In this document: one piece after another, positions 43,689 to 52,777 of the stretch
Numbering within the stretch: position 1 is the first letter of the stretch
How the letters are laid out: the number at the start of each line of letters is the position of its first letter
Source of the DNA: Stutzerimonas kirkiae
GTDB taxonomy: Bacteria > Pseudomonadota > Gammaproteobacteria > Pseudomonadales > Pseudomonadaceae
DNA length: 60,883 nucleotides
Assembly (NCBI RefSeq): GCF_004327335.1
Contig: NZ_QJUO01000025.1
Location: 1 to 60,883, forward strand
Reading direction: 5' to 3'
Position numbers and translations under genes: made by a program
Notes under the pieces: generated by a model
Seen by the model: the letters and a program-made list of their open reading frames with translations, nothing else
Databases searched by the model: none
What the model was told of the DNA's origin: nothing

Positions 43689-45443
43689 TCAGACCGCCTC
43701 CGCCAATGCCTTGCCGGCACGCCTGGGCGGGCGCTCTTTCGGTGGCTGCCCGAGTTTCCAGCCAGTCCAGCCCAACAGCAGGCCGATGCCGACCGACGTT
43801 ACCTCCAGCCAGGCATGCTCACCGCGGTTTTCCACCAGCAGGTTCAGCAGCGGCAAAGCCAGGCACAACAACGCGGCCAGCACCAACTGTTCGCGCCAGG
43901 CCTTCAGCCATGGACGCACGATGGCATGCCCCAGCGTCGCCAGCCAGACCAGGAAGAACACCCGGACTTCCCAGTTACCGCGCAGTTCCAGTTCCACCGG
44001 CAACAACCTGTTGGCCCACAACAGAGAAACGCAGGCAAGCGCCAAGCCAGCCACCACCGCCACATTCAGCCGCTCGGCCACGTGATACAGCAGCGCCCCG
44101 ACAGCCCCCTCTGCATCATGTCGGCGACGGCGCTTGACGGTGAACAGCACCACGCCCGTAGCAATCATCGCGCAACTGGCCAGGCTGCAGAGGAAGTACA
44201 GCCAGCGCATCGGATAACCGCCGAACTGGGCAAAATGCAAGCCAGCCATCACTTTCTGCGTCAACTGGCTAACATTGCTCTCCGCCGGCTGACGCAGTAC
44301 TACGCCGCTGACCCCGTCGAACTGCATGCTCCGCCCCTTGGTCAGCTCGATGATATTGCCCAGCACGGGGCGAGCCTCGATACGCGCATCGCTGCGCCCC
44401 GGATTCTGGATGGACAGCCCGGAAACCTCGCCCATGAGCCGCTCGGCCTCGGCCAGTAACGGCCCCAACGCCGTAAGGGGAACCCTCTCGGAAGGCATGG
44501 CAGAATCCAACTGACCAGCGGACGGCCCGGCCCGGTTGGAACCTCTCTCACCGCGCTCGGCCGATTGCTCGGGCCGGCTGAAACCCCGCGCGCCCTGCTC
44601 ACCCGGCGGCACGCCCTGACTGGAGGCACGACCGGTATCCGCGACGGATGGCCCACCTCGATTGAAACCACGTTCAGCGTTTTCCCCGGGCTGATCGGCC
44701 GCTCCCCTTGGCCTCTCCTGTTGCGCCACCTGTTGCGCTCCGCCGCGGTTGCCGCCACGGCCAAAGCCTTCGTCACGGTTACCATCGAACAAGGCATCCA
44801 CCGCAGCCGGCATATACACGAGATAGAAAATCACCAATCCGGTGTAGGTGATCATCAAGTGGAACGGCAGCACCAGCACCCCGGTGGCGTTGTGCGCATC
44901 CAGCCAGGAACGCTGCCCCTTGGCCGGGCGGAAGGTGAAGAACTCCTTGAAGAACTTCTTGTGAATCACGATCCCGCTGATCAGGGCGACCAGCATCGCC
45001 ATTGCCGCCAGCCCGACGACCCAGATACCGATGTTACGCGGCAGATTGAGGGTGTAGTGGAAACGGAAGAAAAAGTTGCCTCCGGCGGTTTCACGAACAT
45101 CCAGGGGCTCGCCGCTGTGCGGGTCCAGTTGCTGGCCCCCGCCACGCCGTTGCTCACCGGCTGACACCGTCAGGCTTGGCGAACGCTCGGTCGGCAAGCC
45201 GATGTTCCACGCAGTGGCATCGCCATGGTGTGTCTGCAGATAGTCGATGGCGACCTGCGCCGCCTCGACCTGATCGAGGCTGTGCGCAGGTATTTCCGGA
45301 CGCATCCAGCCGTCTATCTCCCTGTCGAATACGGCCAGGGTTCCCGTCAGAAAGATGGCGAACAGCAGCCAGCCGAAAATCAGGCCACTCCAGGTATGCA
45401 GCCAGGACAGCGACTGCGTGATGGTTTTCGACTTCGGCTTCAT
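43689..45443 (-). CDS. PepSY-domain inner-membrane ferric-siderophore reductase type protein
   Basis: This 584-residue protein has PepSY-associated membrane helices: N-terminal WLHTWSGLIFGWLLFAIFLTGTLAVFDREIDGW, histidines in HNATGVLVLPFHLMITYTGLV, and further spans near 400-425, 455-480, 500-540. Such proteins (FpvG/FoxB-like) pass electrons through haem to iron-siderophores. Residues about 222-318 form a low-complexity insert rich in Arg, Gly, Asn and Pro, with repeated GFNRGGPS/GFSRPEQS/GSNRAGPS-like units, which is unusual for the family. The gene lies between DUF3649 (4-base overlap) and DUF3325. Confidence 0.87.
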   Translation of the reverse strand: MKPKSKTITQSLSWLHTWSGLIFGWLLFAIFLTGTLAVFDREIDGWMRPEIPAHSLDQVEAAQVAIDYLQTHHGDATAWNIGLPTERSPSLTVSAGEQRRGGGQQLDPHSGEPLDVRETAGGNFFFRFHYTLNLPRNIGIWVVGLAAMAMLVALISGIVIHKKFFKEFFTFRPAKGQRSWLDAHNATGVLVLPFHLMITYTGLVIFYLVYMPAAVDALFDGNRDEGFGRGGNRGGAQQVAQQERPRGAADQPGENAERGFNRGGPSVADTGRASSQGVPPGEQGARGFSRPEQSAERGERGSNRAGPSAGQLDSAMPSERVPLTALGPLLAEAERLMGEVSGLSIQNPGRSDARIEARPVLGNIIELTKGRSMQFDGVSGVVLRQPAESNVSQLTQKVMAGLHFAQFGGYPMRWLYFLCSLASCAMIATGVVLFTVKRRRRHDAEGAVGALLYHVAERLNVAVVAGLALACVSLLWANRLLPVELELRGNWEVRVFFLVWLATLGHAIVRPWLKAWREQLVLAALLCLALPLLNLLVENRGEHAWLEVTSVGIGLLLGWTGWKLGQPPKERPPRRAGKALAEAV

Positions 45444-45727
45444 CCCAGCACCTCCAGCAGTTTCGGCCAGAAGCCGAGAGCGGCCAGCGGCAGCGCCAGC
45501 GCGATACCCATCCAGGCCCGCCAGGCACTACGACAGGCGAAGACCCAGAGGATAATCAGTGTGTAAACCACGAAAGCCGGCAGGGTCGCCACAATCACCG
45601 CATCAGCCTTTTCCAGCGGCAACAGTCGCGCCAGAGCAGCGGTGAACGCGTAAGTGAACAGGTAGCCGCCAAGGATGGCAGCCAAGATACGTGACAACAC
45701 CGGCCAGGTGACACGGGAGAAGCTCAT
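45440..45727 (-). CDS. DUF3649 family membrane protein
   Basis: This 95-residue protein has three hydrophobic spans (about 10-32, 42-62, 68-88) and the DUF3649 segment ILAAILGGYLFTYAFTAALARLLPL. The ATG follows GAGGAAATCCGACC. Its stop overlaps the start of the PepSY gene in an ATGA. It is the first gene of the DUF3649-PepSY-DUF3325 set. Upstream, GTATCCA (45768) and TGGATAC (45788) form a small inverted repeat that could be a regulatory site. Confidence 0.83.
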   Translation of the reverse strand: MSFSRVTWPVLSRILAAILGGYLFTYAFTAALARLLPLEKADAVIVATLPAFVVYTLIILWVFACRSAWRAWMGIALALPLAALGFWPKLLEVLG

Positions 45728-45855
45728 GGTCGGATTTCCTCAAATGAACAGGCAGGACGACGAGGGGTATCCATGGTGTTTCGATCTGGATACTTCTCAC
45801 TCAAAACAGCTCGCATGAACCAGAGACACTGTGTGCCCGGCCCACTGCGTGTGCT

Positions 45856-47151
45856 TCATTTTTCATGTGGACGGTGGGCCGCCGTCCCACAGTCCTCTAC
45901 AACCGCTAATTCCAACTGATTCTTTTCAAGCCACTCCGTCAACCTGCCCAAGGCATCTGGGTCAGGCTGCTCGCCCTCACGCAACGGATGTACGCAGCCA
46001 CGCCACATCAGCATTTGCAAAGACTGCGAAAGCAGCCCGGGCTTCCCGGAAAAGACGGGCAAGCGACTCAACTCATCGAATGAGGTCGGGCACTCTGCCA
46101 ATCTTTCCAGCAATGGAGAAAAGACTTCCTCAGGCCCCTGGATCTCGCCTATGGGAGTAGCGAAGCTCAAACCGCCCGAGCGTGGCGCACCCGGCAAGAG
46201 CCGGAAGCGCATCGCCGCCACACACTCCAGATGTTCCTGTGTGGACAAGCGCACCGGGTTACGCTGAAACAAATCCCTGCGCTGATGCTGGTTCCTGGAC
46301 AAATCCTTCACTACCTCTCTCAATACAGGCGAGGACAAGTTCGCCAACAGAGGCTGTACGCCACCTGGAATTGATAGGTTATCCAGATTCTCGAACGCAT
46401 CGGCACTGCCCAGATAGACGACATCGGCTTGCGCCACTAGACGGTGCACATCCACCGAGTGTTGGGGCCGCCAGTGATCGTTCAGGAAATCATGGGCCAG
46501 ATAGGAGGCATTCTTTTGCTTCAGCGCCTGCACATTGGCACTCAGCGCCGGCTGGTCCCAGAACACTCCCACCTCATCCAGGCGACCGAGCAGATCAATG
46601 CCCGCCTGGACATTCTGCTCGGAAGTTCCCGACAACTGATGGGCCAGTTCATTCAGCAGCTTTTGCACCGGGATCATCCGGGTCGCCCCCGGGTGACACA
46701 TGTAATGCAGATAGAACAACCCTTTGGGCTTCAGCGATTTCGCGACCACCCTCATTACGCTTTGCTGCTGAAGCGGGGAAACCCATGACCAGACGCCATG
46801 GGTCACGATAAAGTCGAAGAACAGATTGTTACTCTTGGCAAAGCCGGCAAAGTCTTCCTGGATGAAACGGATATTCTTCAACCCGATGGACTGCGCCGCA
46901 CTTCTTGCAATGGCCAAGTGCTTTTCATTGAAATCGACGCCCACGAACTGGCCTTGAGGGTTGGTGGCCGCTGCGATCAACAGGTTGATTCCCACTCCGC
47001 AACCCAGTTCGCAGTACGAATACGGCGTGGTGATATCAGGGGCAACCGCCCCTAGAAAACCGACCAGGCTGGACAACCAGACAGGCTGTATTTCCTTGTG
47101 AAAATGCGCTGGGTAGGGCACATCCAGCACATACCCATCCTTCTTTTTCAT
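45856..47151 (-). CDS. SAM-dependent methyltransferase with methyltransferase-regulatory domain
   Basis: This 431-residue protein has an N-terminal class I methyltransferase domain. SAM-binding motif I is YCELGCGVGINLLIAAATNP (about 46-65), with acidic VGVDFNEKHLAIA next and FIVTHGVWSWVSP as the motif IV region. The C-terminal half (about 215-420) matches the regulatory domain seen in a group of bacterial methyltransferases (LAHDFLNDHWRPQHSVDVHRLV). Base composition looks more AT-rich than its neighbours. It sits between the TonB receptor and the reductase module, co-oriented. Possible targets are the siderophore, a peptide or the receptor; none is supported by sequence. Confidence 0.82.
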   Translation of the reverse strand: MKKKDGYVLDVPYPAHFHKEIQPVWLSSLVGFLGAVAPDITTPYSYCELGCGVGINLLIAAATNPQGQFVGVDFNEKHLAIARSAAQSIGLKNIRFIQEDFAGFAKSNNLFFDFIVTHGVWSWVSPLQQQSVMRVVAKSLKPKGLFYLHYMCHPGATRMIPVQKLLNELAHQLSGTSEQNVQAGIDLLGRLDEVGVFWDQPALSANVQALKQKNASYLAHDFLNDHWRPQHSVDVHRLVAQADVVYLGSADAFENLDNLSIPGGVQPLLANLSSPVLREVVKDLSRNQHQRRDLFQRNPVRLSTQEHLECVAAMRFRLLPGAPRSGGLSFATPIGEIQGPEEVFSPLLERLAECPTSFDELSRLPVFSGKPGLLSQSLQMLMWRGCVHPLREGEQPDPDALGRLTEWLEKNQLELAVVEDCGTAAHRPHEK

Positions 47152-47198
47152 CCGCTTGCGCCCCCGATACAGGAATCACCCACAGTACATCTATATAC

Positions 47199-47240
47199 GA
47201 AAAGGAAGTTGCCTCCAGAAGTAATCCGGAAGCAACCTCC
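47199..47240 (-). terminator. terminator of the TonB receptor gene
   Basis: On the minus strand GGAGGTTGCTTCC pairs with GGAGGCAACTTCC (with G-T pairs), followed by TTTT. It lies between the receptor stop and the methyltransferase gene, so the methyltransferase may need read-through or its own promoter. Confidence 0.7.
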
Positions 47241-47301
47241 TCAATACCCTACGCTAAATCCCTCTACCGCCAGGATTTATAGCAGGCTTGCCATCCTGAA
47301 A

Positions 47302-49377
47302 TCAGAAGTTCTGCGTCAGCGCAAAGATAAACCTTCTGCCATCCAGGTTATAGGCATAATCGTCATCCGTAGAGACTGTCTTGTTGGTAATGTTATAGAC
47401 ACCCGCCTTCAAACTCAGGTCCTTGTTGGGTTTATACATAAGCCCAAGATCGGCGAACTTATACGAAGGGTAGGTTATACCGTTGGTGCTCGAGCCACTG
47501 GTACCTGTCTGCCACCGGCCAGAAGTCTTGCCTCGGTAGTTGGCCTGCGTCCAGAAACTCAACTTGTCAGTCGCCTGCCAGTCCAGGGAGGCATTGAACA
47601 TATGCTTGGCAACGTTATTGAGAGGCTTGCCGGCATAATCGCCACTCTTCTGTTCCGTGCTGGTATAGGTATAACTATGGCGGTAAACCAGATTATCCAG
47701 GACATGGTAATCCAGGGTGAACTCGACCCCTTTCAACTCGGCCTTGTCGACGTTCTCATAGGCCGTGTAGCCATATTGGTGGGCCGGGTAGGTCGTACCG
47801 TTATATACACAGGGGACATTCTGCAGACAAACCCGGCCAGTCCGGTTGATCTTGTCTTCATAGTCCGTCTTGTAGACCGTCAAGGTACCGCTGAGGCCCA
47901 GTTCGAAGTTCTCGTAGCCGATGCCGAACTCACGATTCAGGCTGGTCTCCGGCGTCAGGTCCGGGTTACCGATGATCACGCCCCCCATGGAAGTGGAACC
48001 ATAGTCGGTCGCGCTCTGGCGCAGGTTGGGCGCTTTGTAGCCCGACGTGATACCGCCCTTCAACGTGAAGTCGTTGGTCAGGTGGTAGACCGCATAAACC
48101 TTGGGACTGAACTGACCACCAAATTTCTGGTTATCGTCATATCGACCACTGAGAGTAAGAAGGAGATCGTCCGTCAAGCTCCAGTTGTCCTCGAGGAAGA
48201 TGGAGTTCTGGTAACGATCCATTTTGACGATTGCATTGGCAACAGGCACTACCGGTGGTGCCAGACCACTGGTGGCACCATCTTCCAGCTCTTCATACTT
48301 GTGGGTGAGGCCACCTGTCACTGTATGTGAACCGAAGAAATAGCTGGCCTGGCTATTGACGGTCAGTACGTCATACTCAATGCTATTGCCGGTTGTCGCG
48401 TTGACCCGGGTTGGATTCTCCGACGTATCGTAATTAACGTACGAGTTCCACAGCAGATTTTCGTAGTTACCCTCATGGGAAACATAGTAGTTTTTCTTGA
48501 CGGATTTGCTGTAGGTTTCATCAGCGCCGTCGGCAAGGCTCTTGCCAGGATTGTGCCAGCGCTCTTGTACCGTATACCCATGCCCCAGAGTCAGCATGTT
48601 CTGGTCATTGATATTCCACCCCAGCTTTGCCCCGGCATTCTTCTTCTTGAACTCCGGATCCGAGGAAGCACTATCACTTCCTCCGACAAAGTTACTCTCA
48701 TCCTGATTCTGGAAAGCCCCAGTCAGTTGCAGAGCCAGAACATCTTCGATCAAAGGAGCATTCAAATAGACGCTGGTCTGAAAGCCATCCTCGTTTATAT
48801 CGTTGGAACTGTCAGCCAGTGTGTATTCCGACGTGATGCTACCGGCCCACTCATTGCGGATCTTCTTGGTGATGATATTGATCACACCACCCATTGCATC
48901 GGAGCCGTAGAGCGACGAAGCCGGGCCACGGATAATCTCGATTCGCTCGATGGCCTCGATAGGCGGCAGGAAATTGATCGGCGTACCGGCCTGTGCGCCG
49001 TTCAACCCGAACGCATCATTGCTTTGGGCCGGACGACCATCGATCAGGAACAGCGTGTAATCGGAAGACATGCCTCGGATCATGATGGACTGTTCGACGC
49101 CACCACCAGCAATCTGCACACCAGCCACGTTCTTCAGCGCGTCAGTGATATCCGTATAGGATTTCTTCTTCAGCTCCTCCGCAGTAATGACACTGATAGT
49201 AGCAGGCGCGTCCTTGACACTCTGCTCGAAACCAGAGGCAGAAACGACCACCGGACCGAGGTCCACTTGTTCTTCTGCAAAAGCCGAACAGGCCAGGGAT
49301 GTCATTGCTGCAGCCAGTAAAGTCTTATTGAACTGCGGTTGCCGCCTTGCGCTGAGCGGGTGTCTGGTGCGTGACAT
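47302..49377 (-). CDS. TonB-dependent ferric-siderophore receptor (FepA/PfeA/CirA type)
   Basis: This 691-residue outer-membrane receptor has a signal peptide ending at about AFAEE. The plug domain contains VVVSASGFEQSVKDAPATISVITAEEL (TonB-box region) and IERIEIIRGPASSLYGSDAMGGVINIITK, and a 22-strand barrel ends in FALTQNF. The pattern fits catecholate receptors such as PfeA, FepA or CirA. I chose the ATG at 49377, with GGAG 8 bases upstream; an upstream ATG at 49410 lacks a ribosome site. The adjacent two-component system resembles PfeR/PfeS, which activates pfeA on sensing enterobactin. The siderophore here is unknown. Confidence 0.9.
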   Translation of the reverse strand: MSRTRHPLSARRQPQFNKTLLAAAMTSLACSAFAEEQVDLGPVVVSASGFEQSVKDAPATISVITAEELKKKSYTDITDALKNVAGVQIAGGGVEQSIMIRGMSSDYTLFLIDGRPAQSNDAFGLNGAQAGTPINFLPPIEAIERIEIIRGPASSLYGSDAMGGVINIITKKIRNEWAGSITSEYTLADSSNDINEDGFQTSVYLNAPLIEDVLALQLTGAFQNQDESNFVGGSDSASSDPEFKKKNAGAKLGWNINDQNMLTLGHGYTVQERWHNPGKSLADGADETYSKSVKKNYYVSHEGNYENLLWNSYVNYDTSENPTRVNATTGNSIEYDVLTVNSQASYFFGSHTVTGGLTHKYEELEDGATSGLAPPVVPVANAIVKMDRYQNSIFLEDNWSLTDDLLLTLSGRYDDNQKFGGQFSPKVYAVYHLTNDFTLKGGITSGYKAPNLRQSATDYGSTSMGGVIIGNPDLTPETSLNREFGIGYENFELGLSGTLTVYKTDYEDKINRTGRVCLQNVPCVYNGTTYPAHQYGYTAYENVDKAELKGVEFTLDYHVLDNLVYRHSYTYTSTEQKSGDYAGKPLNNVAKHMFNASLDWQATDKLSFWTQANYRGKTSGRWQTGTSGSSTNGITYPSYKFADLGLMYKPNKDLSLKAGVYNITNKTVSTDDDYAYNLDGRRFIFALTQNF

Positions 49378-49748
49378 GTATTTATCTCCAAATGAATCGG
49401 AATGATCCAAGCTACCGGCTTTGTGTTTGACTGCAGTCCATCACAGGGAAGCAAAGGCCATGCTCCCCCTGAACAACCGCTCACCGATCAACGACCTTGG
49501 CAATCAGGCAGGGCAGATAAGTGCACGCCGTATCCGGAAAGTCGTTGACCACAGAGATGGCCGCAGGGGCAAGTACAGAGAAGGATGGCTGTGCTTGAAG
49601 GCAGCAGACACATCGACAACGGCTCCTGCTGTAATGGAAATACACGCAGGAACGAGCGTTTCGTCAGGAACTTTCAGACCCGCCCATTGTCTGCGCAGCG
49701 GGTACGAATAGTATATATTCCCATTTGATATAGAATCTAATTTACATT
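49378..49748 (-). promoter_or_regulatory. promoter region of the TonB receptor gene
   Basis: This 371-base gap lies between the kinase stop and the receptor start. At its kinase-proximal end TATAGAAT (49729-49736) and ATTCTATA (49746-49753) form an inverted repeat overlapping the kinase stop. Read on the minus strand, AAATGGGAATATATACTATT next to it is a weak Fur-like match. These are candidates for response-regulator or Fur control. No gene is seen. Confidence 0.45.
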
Positions 49749-51077
49749 CTATACACTTTTCAGCCGCAGGTTCAGGCGCAGGCCGGGATTTCTGTTCTCC
49801 GCCCACAGTTCTCCCCCCTGCAACTGCACCATGCTGCGTGCGATCGCCAATCCCAGGCCAAAACCGCCGCCGCCGGGGCGTGCGACATTGAGCCGGGTGA
49901 AAGGCTGGAAGATACGCTCCAGCTCGCCGTCCGCCACTCCCGGCCCCTGGTCTTCGATCCACAGGTGCCAGTAGTCGCCGTCACGGCGACCGGCCAGTCG
50001 CACCACGCCATTGGCAGGAGAGTGGCGGATAGCGTTACGCAGGATATTTTCCAGAGCCTGGGCCAGGCCGTTCAGGTTGCCCTGCACCCGGCAATCTTCA
50101 GGCAGTTCGCAAGATAGCCGCCCGGCCGACCAACCGGACTCGAAACAGGCGTTCTCGCACAGCACTTCCCATAGACGGGCCACATCCACCAGGCAGAGTG
50201 GCAAGTTCGGCCGCTCGGTATCCAGCCAGACCAGCTCCAGGGTATCGCCGACCAACCGCTCCATCCCCTGCACCTCGCGCTCCAGCCGCTGGCGCAGGGT
50301 TGCAAGATCCAGATTCTGCTCGGCCGCCACGCTCAGGCGGCTGAGCGGCGTACGCAGCTCATGGGACAGATCGCATAACAGTTGGCGCTGGAACTCAACG
50401 GTATGCTCCAGGCGCTCGGCCATATGGTCGAATGCCCGACCCAGTTCGCCAAGCTCGTCCCGGCGCTGCGCCACCGCTCCGGCTCGCGCGCTCAAGTCAT
50501 CGGCCCGCAGGGCATTGGCCTGGCGGCGCAAAATGGTCAGGGGGGAGATGAACGCACGGTACAGCAGCCCTCCCAGCAGAATGGCCAGGCATACCGGCAA
50601 TACCTGCTGCAGCAACATGCTCAGCAGCGCCCTCGATTCCTTTGGATTGAAGCGGCGCGGCAACTCCATGACCAGGCGGGACACTCCGTCACTGAACGGA
50701 ATGTAGACTGTTGGCCAGCCATTCGGCCGCCCCATGCTCCAATCGAGTGCGCGTATGAAACTCAGCCGCGTCCATTCCCGCTCCGACAAAGGCCGGGAAG
50801 ACAGGGATTGCTGATGCTCATCCACGACCACTGCCCACACGCTCTCCCGCGCGTGCAGCTCCTCGAGAAACTCATCGACGCCCGCCTCGCCACGCGCGCG
50901 CCAGACGGCCTCGGCTTCTTGCGCATATTGTGTCAGTTGGAACTTGGCCTCGTCGGAAAGGTGCGAGGTCGCCGCATTGATCCGCTTGCCCAGGTCAATA
51001 TGCAGGCTCAGCACCAGCAGGCAGAAAATCCCCAGCGCCCCGGCCAGCTTCCACAACAGAGAATGAAAACCGGGCAT
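49749..51077 (-). CDS. sensor histidine kinase, PfeS-like
   Basis: This 442-residue kinase has a membrane segment at about 8-28, a periplasmic sensor of about 135 residues, and a second segment at about 165-188. HAMP follows, then HisKA with LLCDLSHELRTPLSRLS (His near 245) and HATPase with NILRNAIRHSP, EDQGPGV and GGFGLGLAIAR. The start MPGFHSLLWKLAG at 51077 sits directly behind the regulator stop (TGAGATG). Together with the regulator and the TonB receptor downstream it makes a PfeRS-PfeA-like sensing and uptake unit. The signal is presumably the cognate ferric siderophore. Confidence 0.88.
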   Translation of the reverse strand: MPGFHSLLWKLAGALGIFCLLVLSLHIDLGKRINAATSHLSDEAKFQLTQYAQEAEAVWRARGEAGVDEFLEELHARESVWAVVVDEHQQSLSSRPLSEREWTRLSFIRALDWSMGRPNGWPTVYIPFSDGVSRLVMELPRRFNPKESRALLSMLLQQVLPVCLAILLGGLLYRAFISPLTILRRQANALRADDLSARAGAVAQRRDELGELGRAFDHMAERLEHTVEFQRQLLCDLSHELRTPLSRLSVAAEQNLDLATLRQRLEREVQGMERLVGDTLELVWLDTERPNLPLCLVDVARLWEVLCENACFESGWSAGRLSCELPEDCRVQGNLNGLAQALENILRNAIRHSPANGVVRLAGRRDGDYWHLWIEDQGPGVADGELERIFQPFTRLNVARPGGGGFGLGLAIARSMVQLQGGELWAENRNPGLRLNLRLKSV

Positions 51078-51078
51078 C

Positions 51079-51789
51079 TCAATTACCCGGGCGGGTGAAC
51101 AGATAGCCCTTGCCCCATACCGACTCCACACGCTGGCGTATGTAACCGATGGCCTGCAACTTGCGCCGGACATTGCTTACATGCATGTCCAGGCTGCGGT
51201 CATAGCGCGAATAAGCGTGGTGCAGGACCTGCTGATAAAGAAACGGTTTGGTCAGGACCTCCTCGGCGTTCTGCGAGAATGTCTCCATCAGTCGGTATTC
51301 GGTAGGTGTCAGCTTCGCCCACTGGCCGTTATGGCAGATATCGCTACGGGCCTCGTCGAACACCAGGTCCGGATCATGGCTGCTGGCTGGCGACTCGCCA
51401 CGCTCCATCGCGATACGACGAAAGATCGCGTCGATCCGCACGTCCATCTCGGCCAGGCTGAAGGGTTTGGGCAGGTAATCGTCGGCCCCCTGGCTGAAAC
51501 CACTGATACGGTTCTCCTCATCCCCCAGGGCCGACATCAGCACCACCGGCACCCGCTTCTCGGCGCGCAGGCTGGCCAGCACCTCGAGCCCGCTCAGGCC
51601 CGGCATGAGGATGTCCATCAGGACCAGGTCGAAATCCTCCTCCCAGGCACAGTGCAGCCCCTGCTCGCCATCATTCATCAACACCACTTGAGCGCCACGC
51701 TGGCCCAGATGCTCGAACAGGTGGGCACCAAGCACGGGGTCATCCTCGACGACCAGAATCCGCAGAGGAGATGAAGAGGCAACCGACAT
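51079..51789 (-). CDS. OmpR/PhoB-type response regulator, PfeR-like
   Basis: This 236-residue regulator has a receiver domain (about 1-125): VVEDDPVLG, phospho-acceptor Asp in LVLMDILMPGLSG near 60, and the KPFS Lys near 110. A winged-helix DNA-binding domain follows (about 135-230; AKLTPTEYRLMETFSQNAEEVLTK, VSNVRRKLQ). It should activate the downstream receptor gene. An alternative in-frame ATG at 51798 would add three residues. A Fur-like site lies just upstream, so low iron would raise the level of the sensing system. Confidence 0.9.
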   Translation of the reverse strand: MSVASSSPLRILVVEDDPVLGAHLFEHLGQRGAQVVLMNDGEQGLHCAWEEDFDLVLMDILMPGLSGLEVLASLRAEKRVPVVLMSALGDEENRISGFSQGADDYLPKPFSLAEMDVRIDAIFRRIAMERGESPASSHDPDLVFDEARSDICHNGQWAKLTPTEYRLMETFSQNAEEVLTKPFLYQQVLHHAYSRYDRSLDMHVSNVRRKLQAIGYIRQRVESVWGKGYLFTRPGN

Positions 51790-51803
51790 GACATGCATCC
51801 GTG

Positions 51804-51822
51804 AATAAATGCGAATGATTCT
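51804..51822 (-). promoter_or_regulatory. Fur box upstream of the response-regulator gene
   Basis: Read on the minus strand, AGAATCATTCGCATTTATTC resembles pseudomonad Fur sites; the core AATGCGAATGATTCT on the plus strand matches the Fur consensus AATGATAATCATTAT at most positions. It lies about 15-30 bases upstream of the start codon, where Fur would block transcription. Confidence 0.6.
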
Positions 51823-51946
51823 ACTGGAATCCCGGGCATAGTCGACAGCCAACCGATGAGGCGGCCGGCTCTGCCCATATCTTTCGCATAACGAGAATCG
51901 ACCATCCGATTCCGAATGCCCGGCCTGCCATCGGGAAGCCGCTGGC

Positions 51947-52699
51947 TCAGATGCAGATGCGCTGGGGCCCGATGCTCTCCAACAGGCGCCCACCCGGCTG
52001 TTGGTCGGTGACCAGCAAGTCCACCTGCTGCCAACTGGCATAGCGCGCCGGATATTGCAGGTCGAATTTCGAGTGATCTGCCACCACCAGGGTACGACGG
52101 GCGCGAGCGATCATCGCGCTGTACACCGCGCTGCACTCCAGCAGTGCCTCGGTCGGCCCTTCGCTGCTGAGCCCGCTGGCGCCGATGATCGCGTAATCCG
52201 CATTGAATCCCTGGAGGAAGGCGATGGCATGGGCGCCGACAGTCGCCCCCTCGCCCGCCTGATAGTCGCCGGGCAGCAGCAGCACCTGGATGGTCGGGTT
52301 GAACGAGAGCACGGTCGCCACCCCGAAGGAATGGGTGATGACCCGCAAGTCCTTCATCTCGATAGCAATCCGCCGCGCCACATGCACCGTGGTCGAGCCC
52401 GAGCCGATCAGGATGTTCTTCGCCCCGGCCAACTGGCTGACCGCTTTTCTGGCGATGGCTTCGCGCTCGTCGATGAACAGGCGATGGCGCTCGCTGACGG
52501 CCGGCTCGCTCGGGGCCGCCTTCACCGCACCGCCATAGGTGCGGCTGAGATAGCCCTTGCGCGTGAGCTCATCCAGGTCGCGGCGAATGGTTTCCGCCGA
52601 AACCTTGTGCAGGTTGGCCAGATCGGCAATGCGCAAGCTGGGGCTGGTGGACAGCTCGGCAAGGATCTTCGACTGGCGGCTGCTTTTGGCTTTGGACAT
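51947..52699 (-). CDS. DeoR/GlpR-family transcriptional regulator
   Basis: This 250-residue repressor-type protein has an N-terminal helix-turn-helix (about 1-60; RQSKILAELSTSPSLRIADLANLHKVSAETIRRDLDEL). The DeoRC sensor domain follows (about 78-235; IDEREAIARKAVSQL, ILIGSGSTTVHVARRI, AIIGASGLSSEG). Members of this group respond to phosphorylated metabolites. It is divergent from the kinase-phospho-lyase operon, so the phosphorylated intermediate made by that kinase would be a logical effector. Candidate operators lie at 52975-53039. Confidence 0.92.
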   Translation of the reverse strand: MSKAKSSRQSKILAELSTSPSLRIADLANLHKVSAETIRRDLDELTRKGYLSRTYGGAVKAAPSEPAVSERHRLFIDEREAIARKAVSQLAGAKNILIGSGSTTVHVARRIAIEMKDLRVITHSFGVATVLSFNPTIQVLLLPGDYQAGEGATVGAHAIAFLQGFNADYAIIGASGLSSEGPTEALLECSAVYSAMIARARRTLVVADHSKFDLQYPARYASWQQVDLLVTDQQPGGRLLESIGPQRICI

Positions 52700-52777
52700 G
52701 GACTGGCTCGGCAGGAGACACGACGGGCGAGTCTATATGATGTTGCGACCGCGGCAAAAGAACCAAGGGATGCAAGT

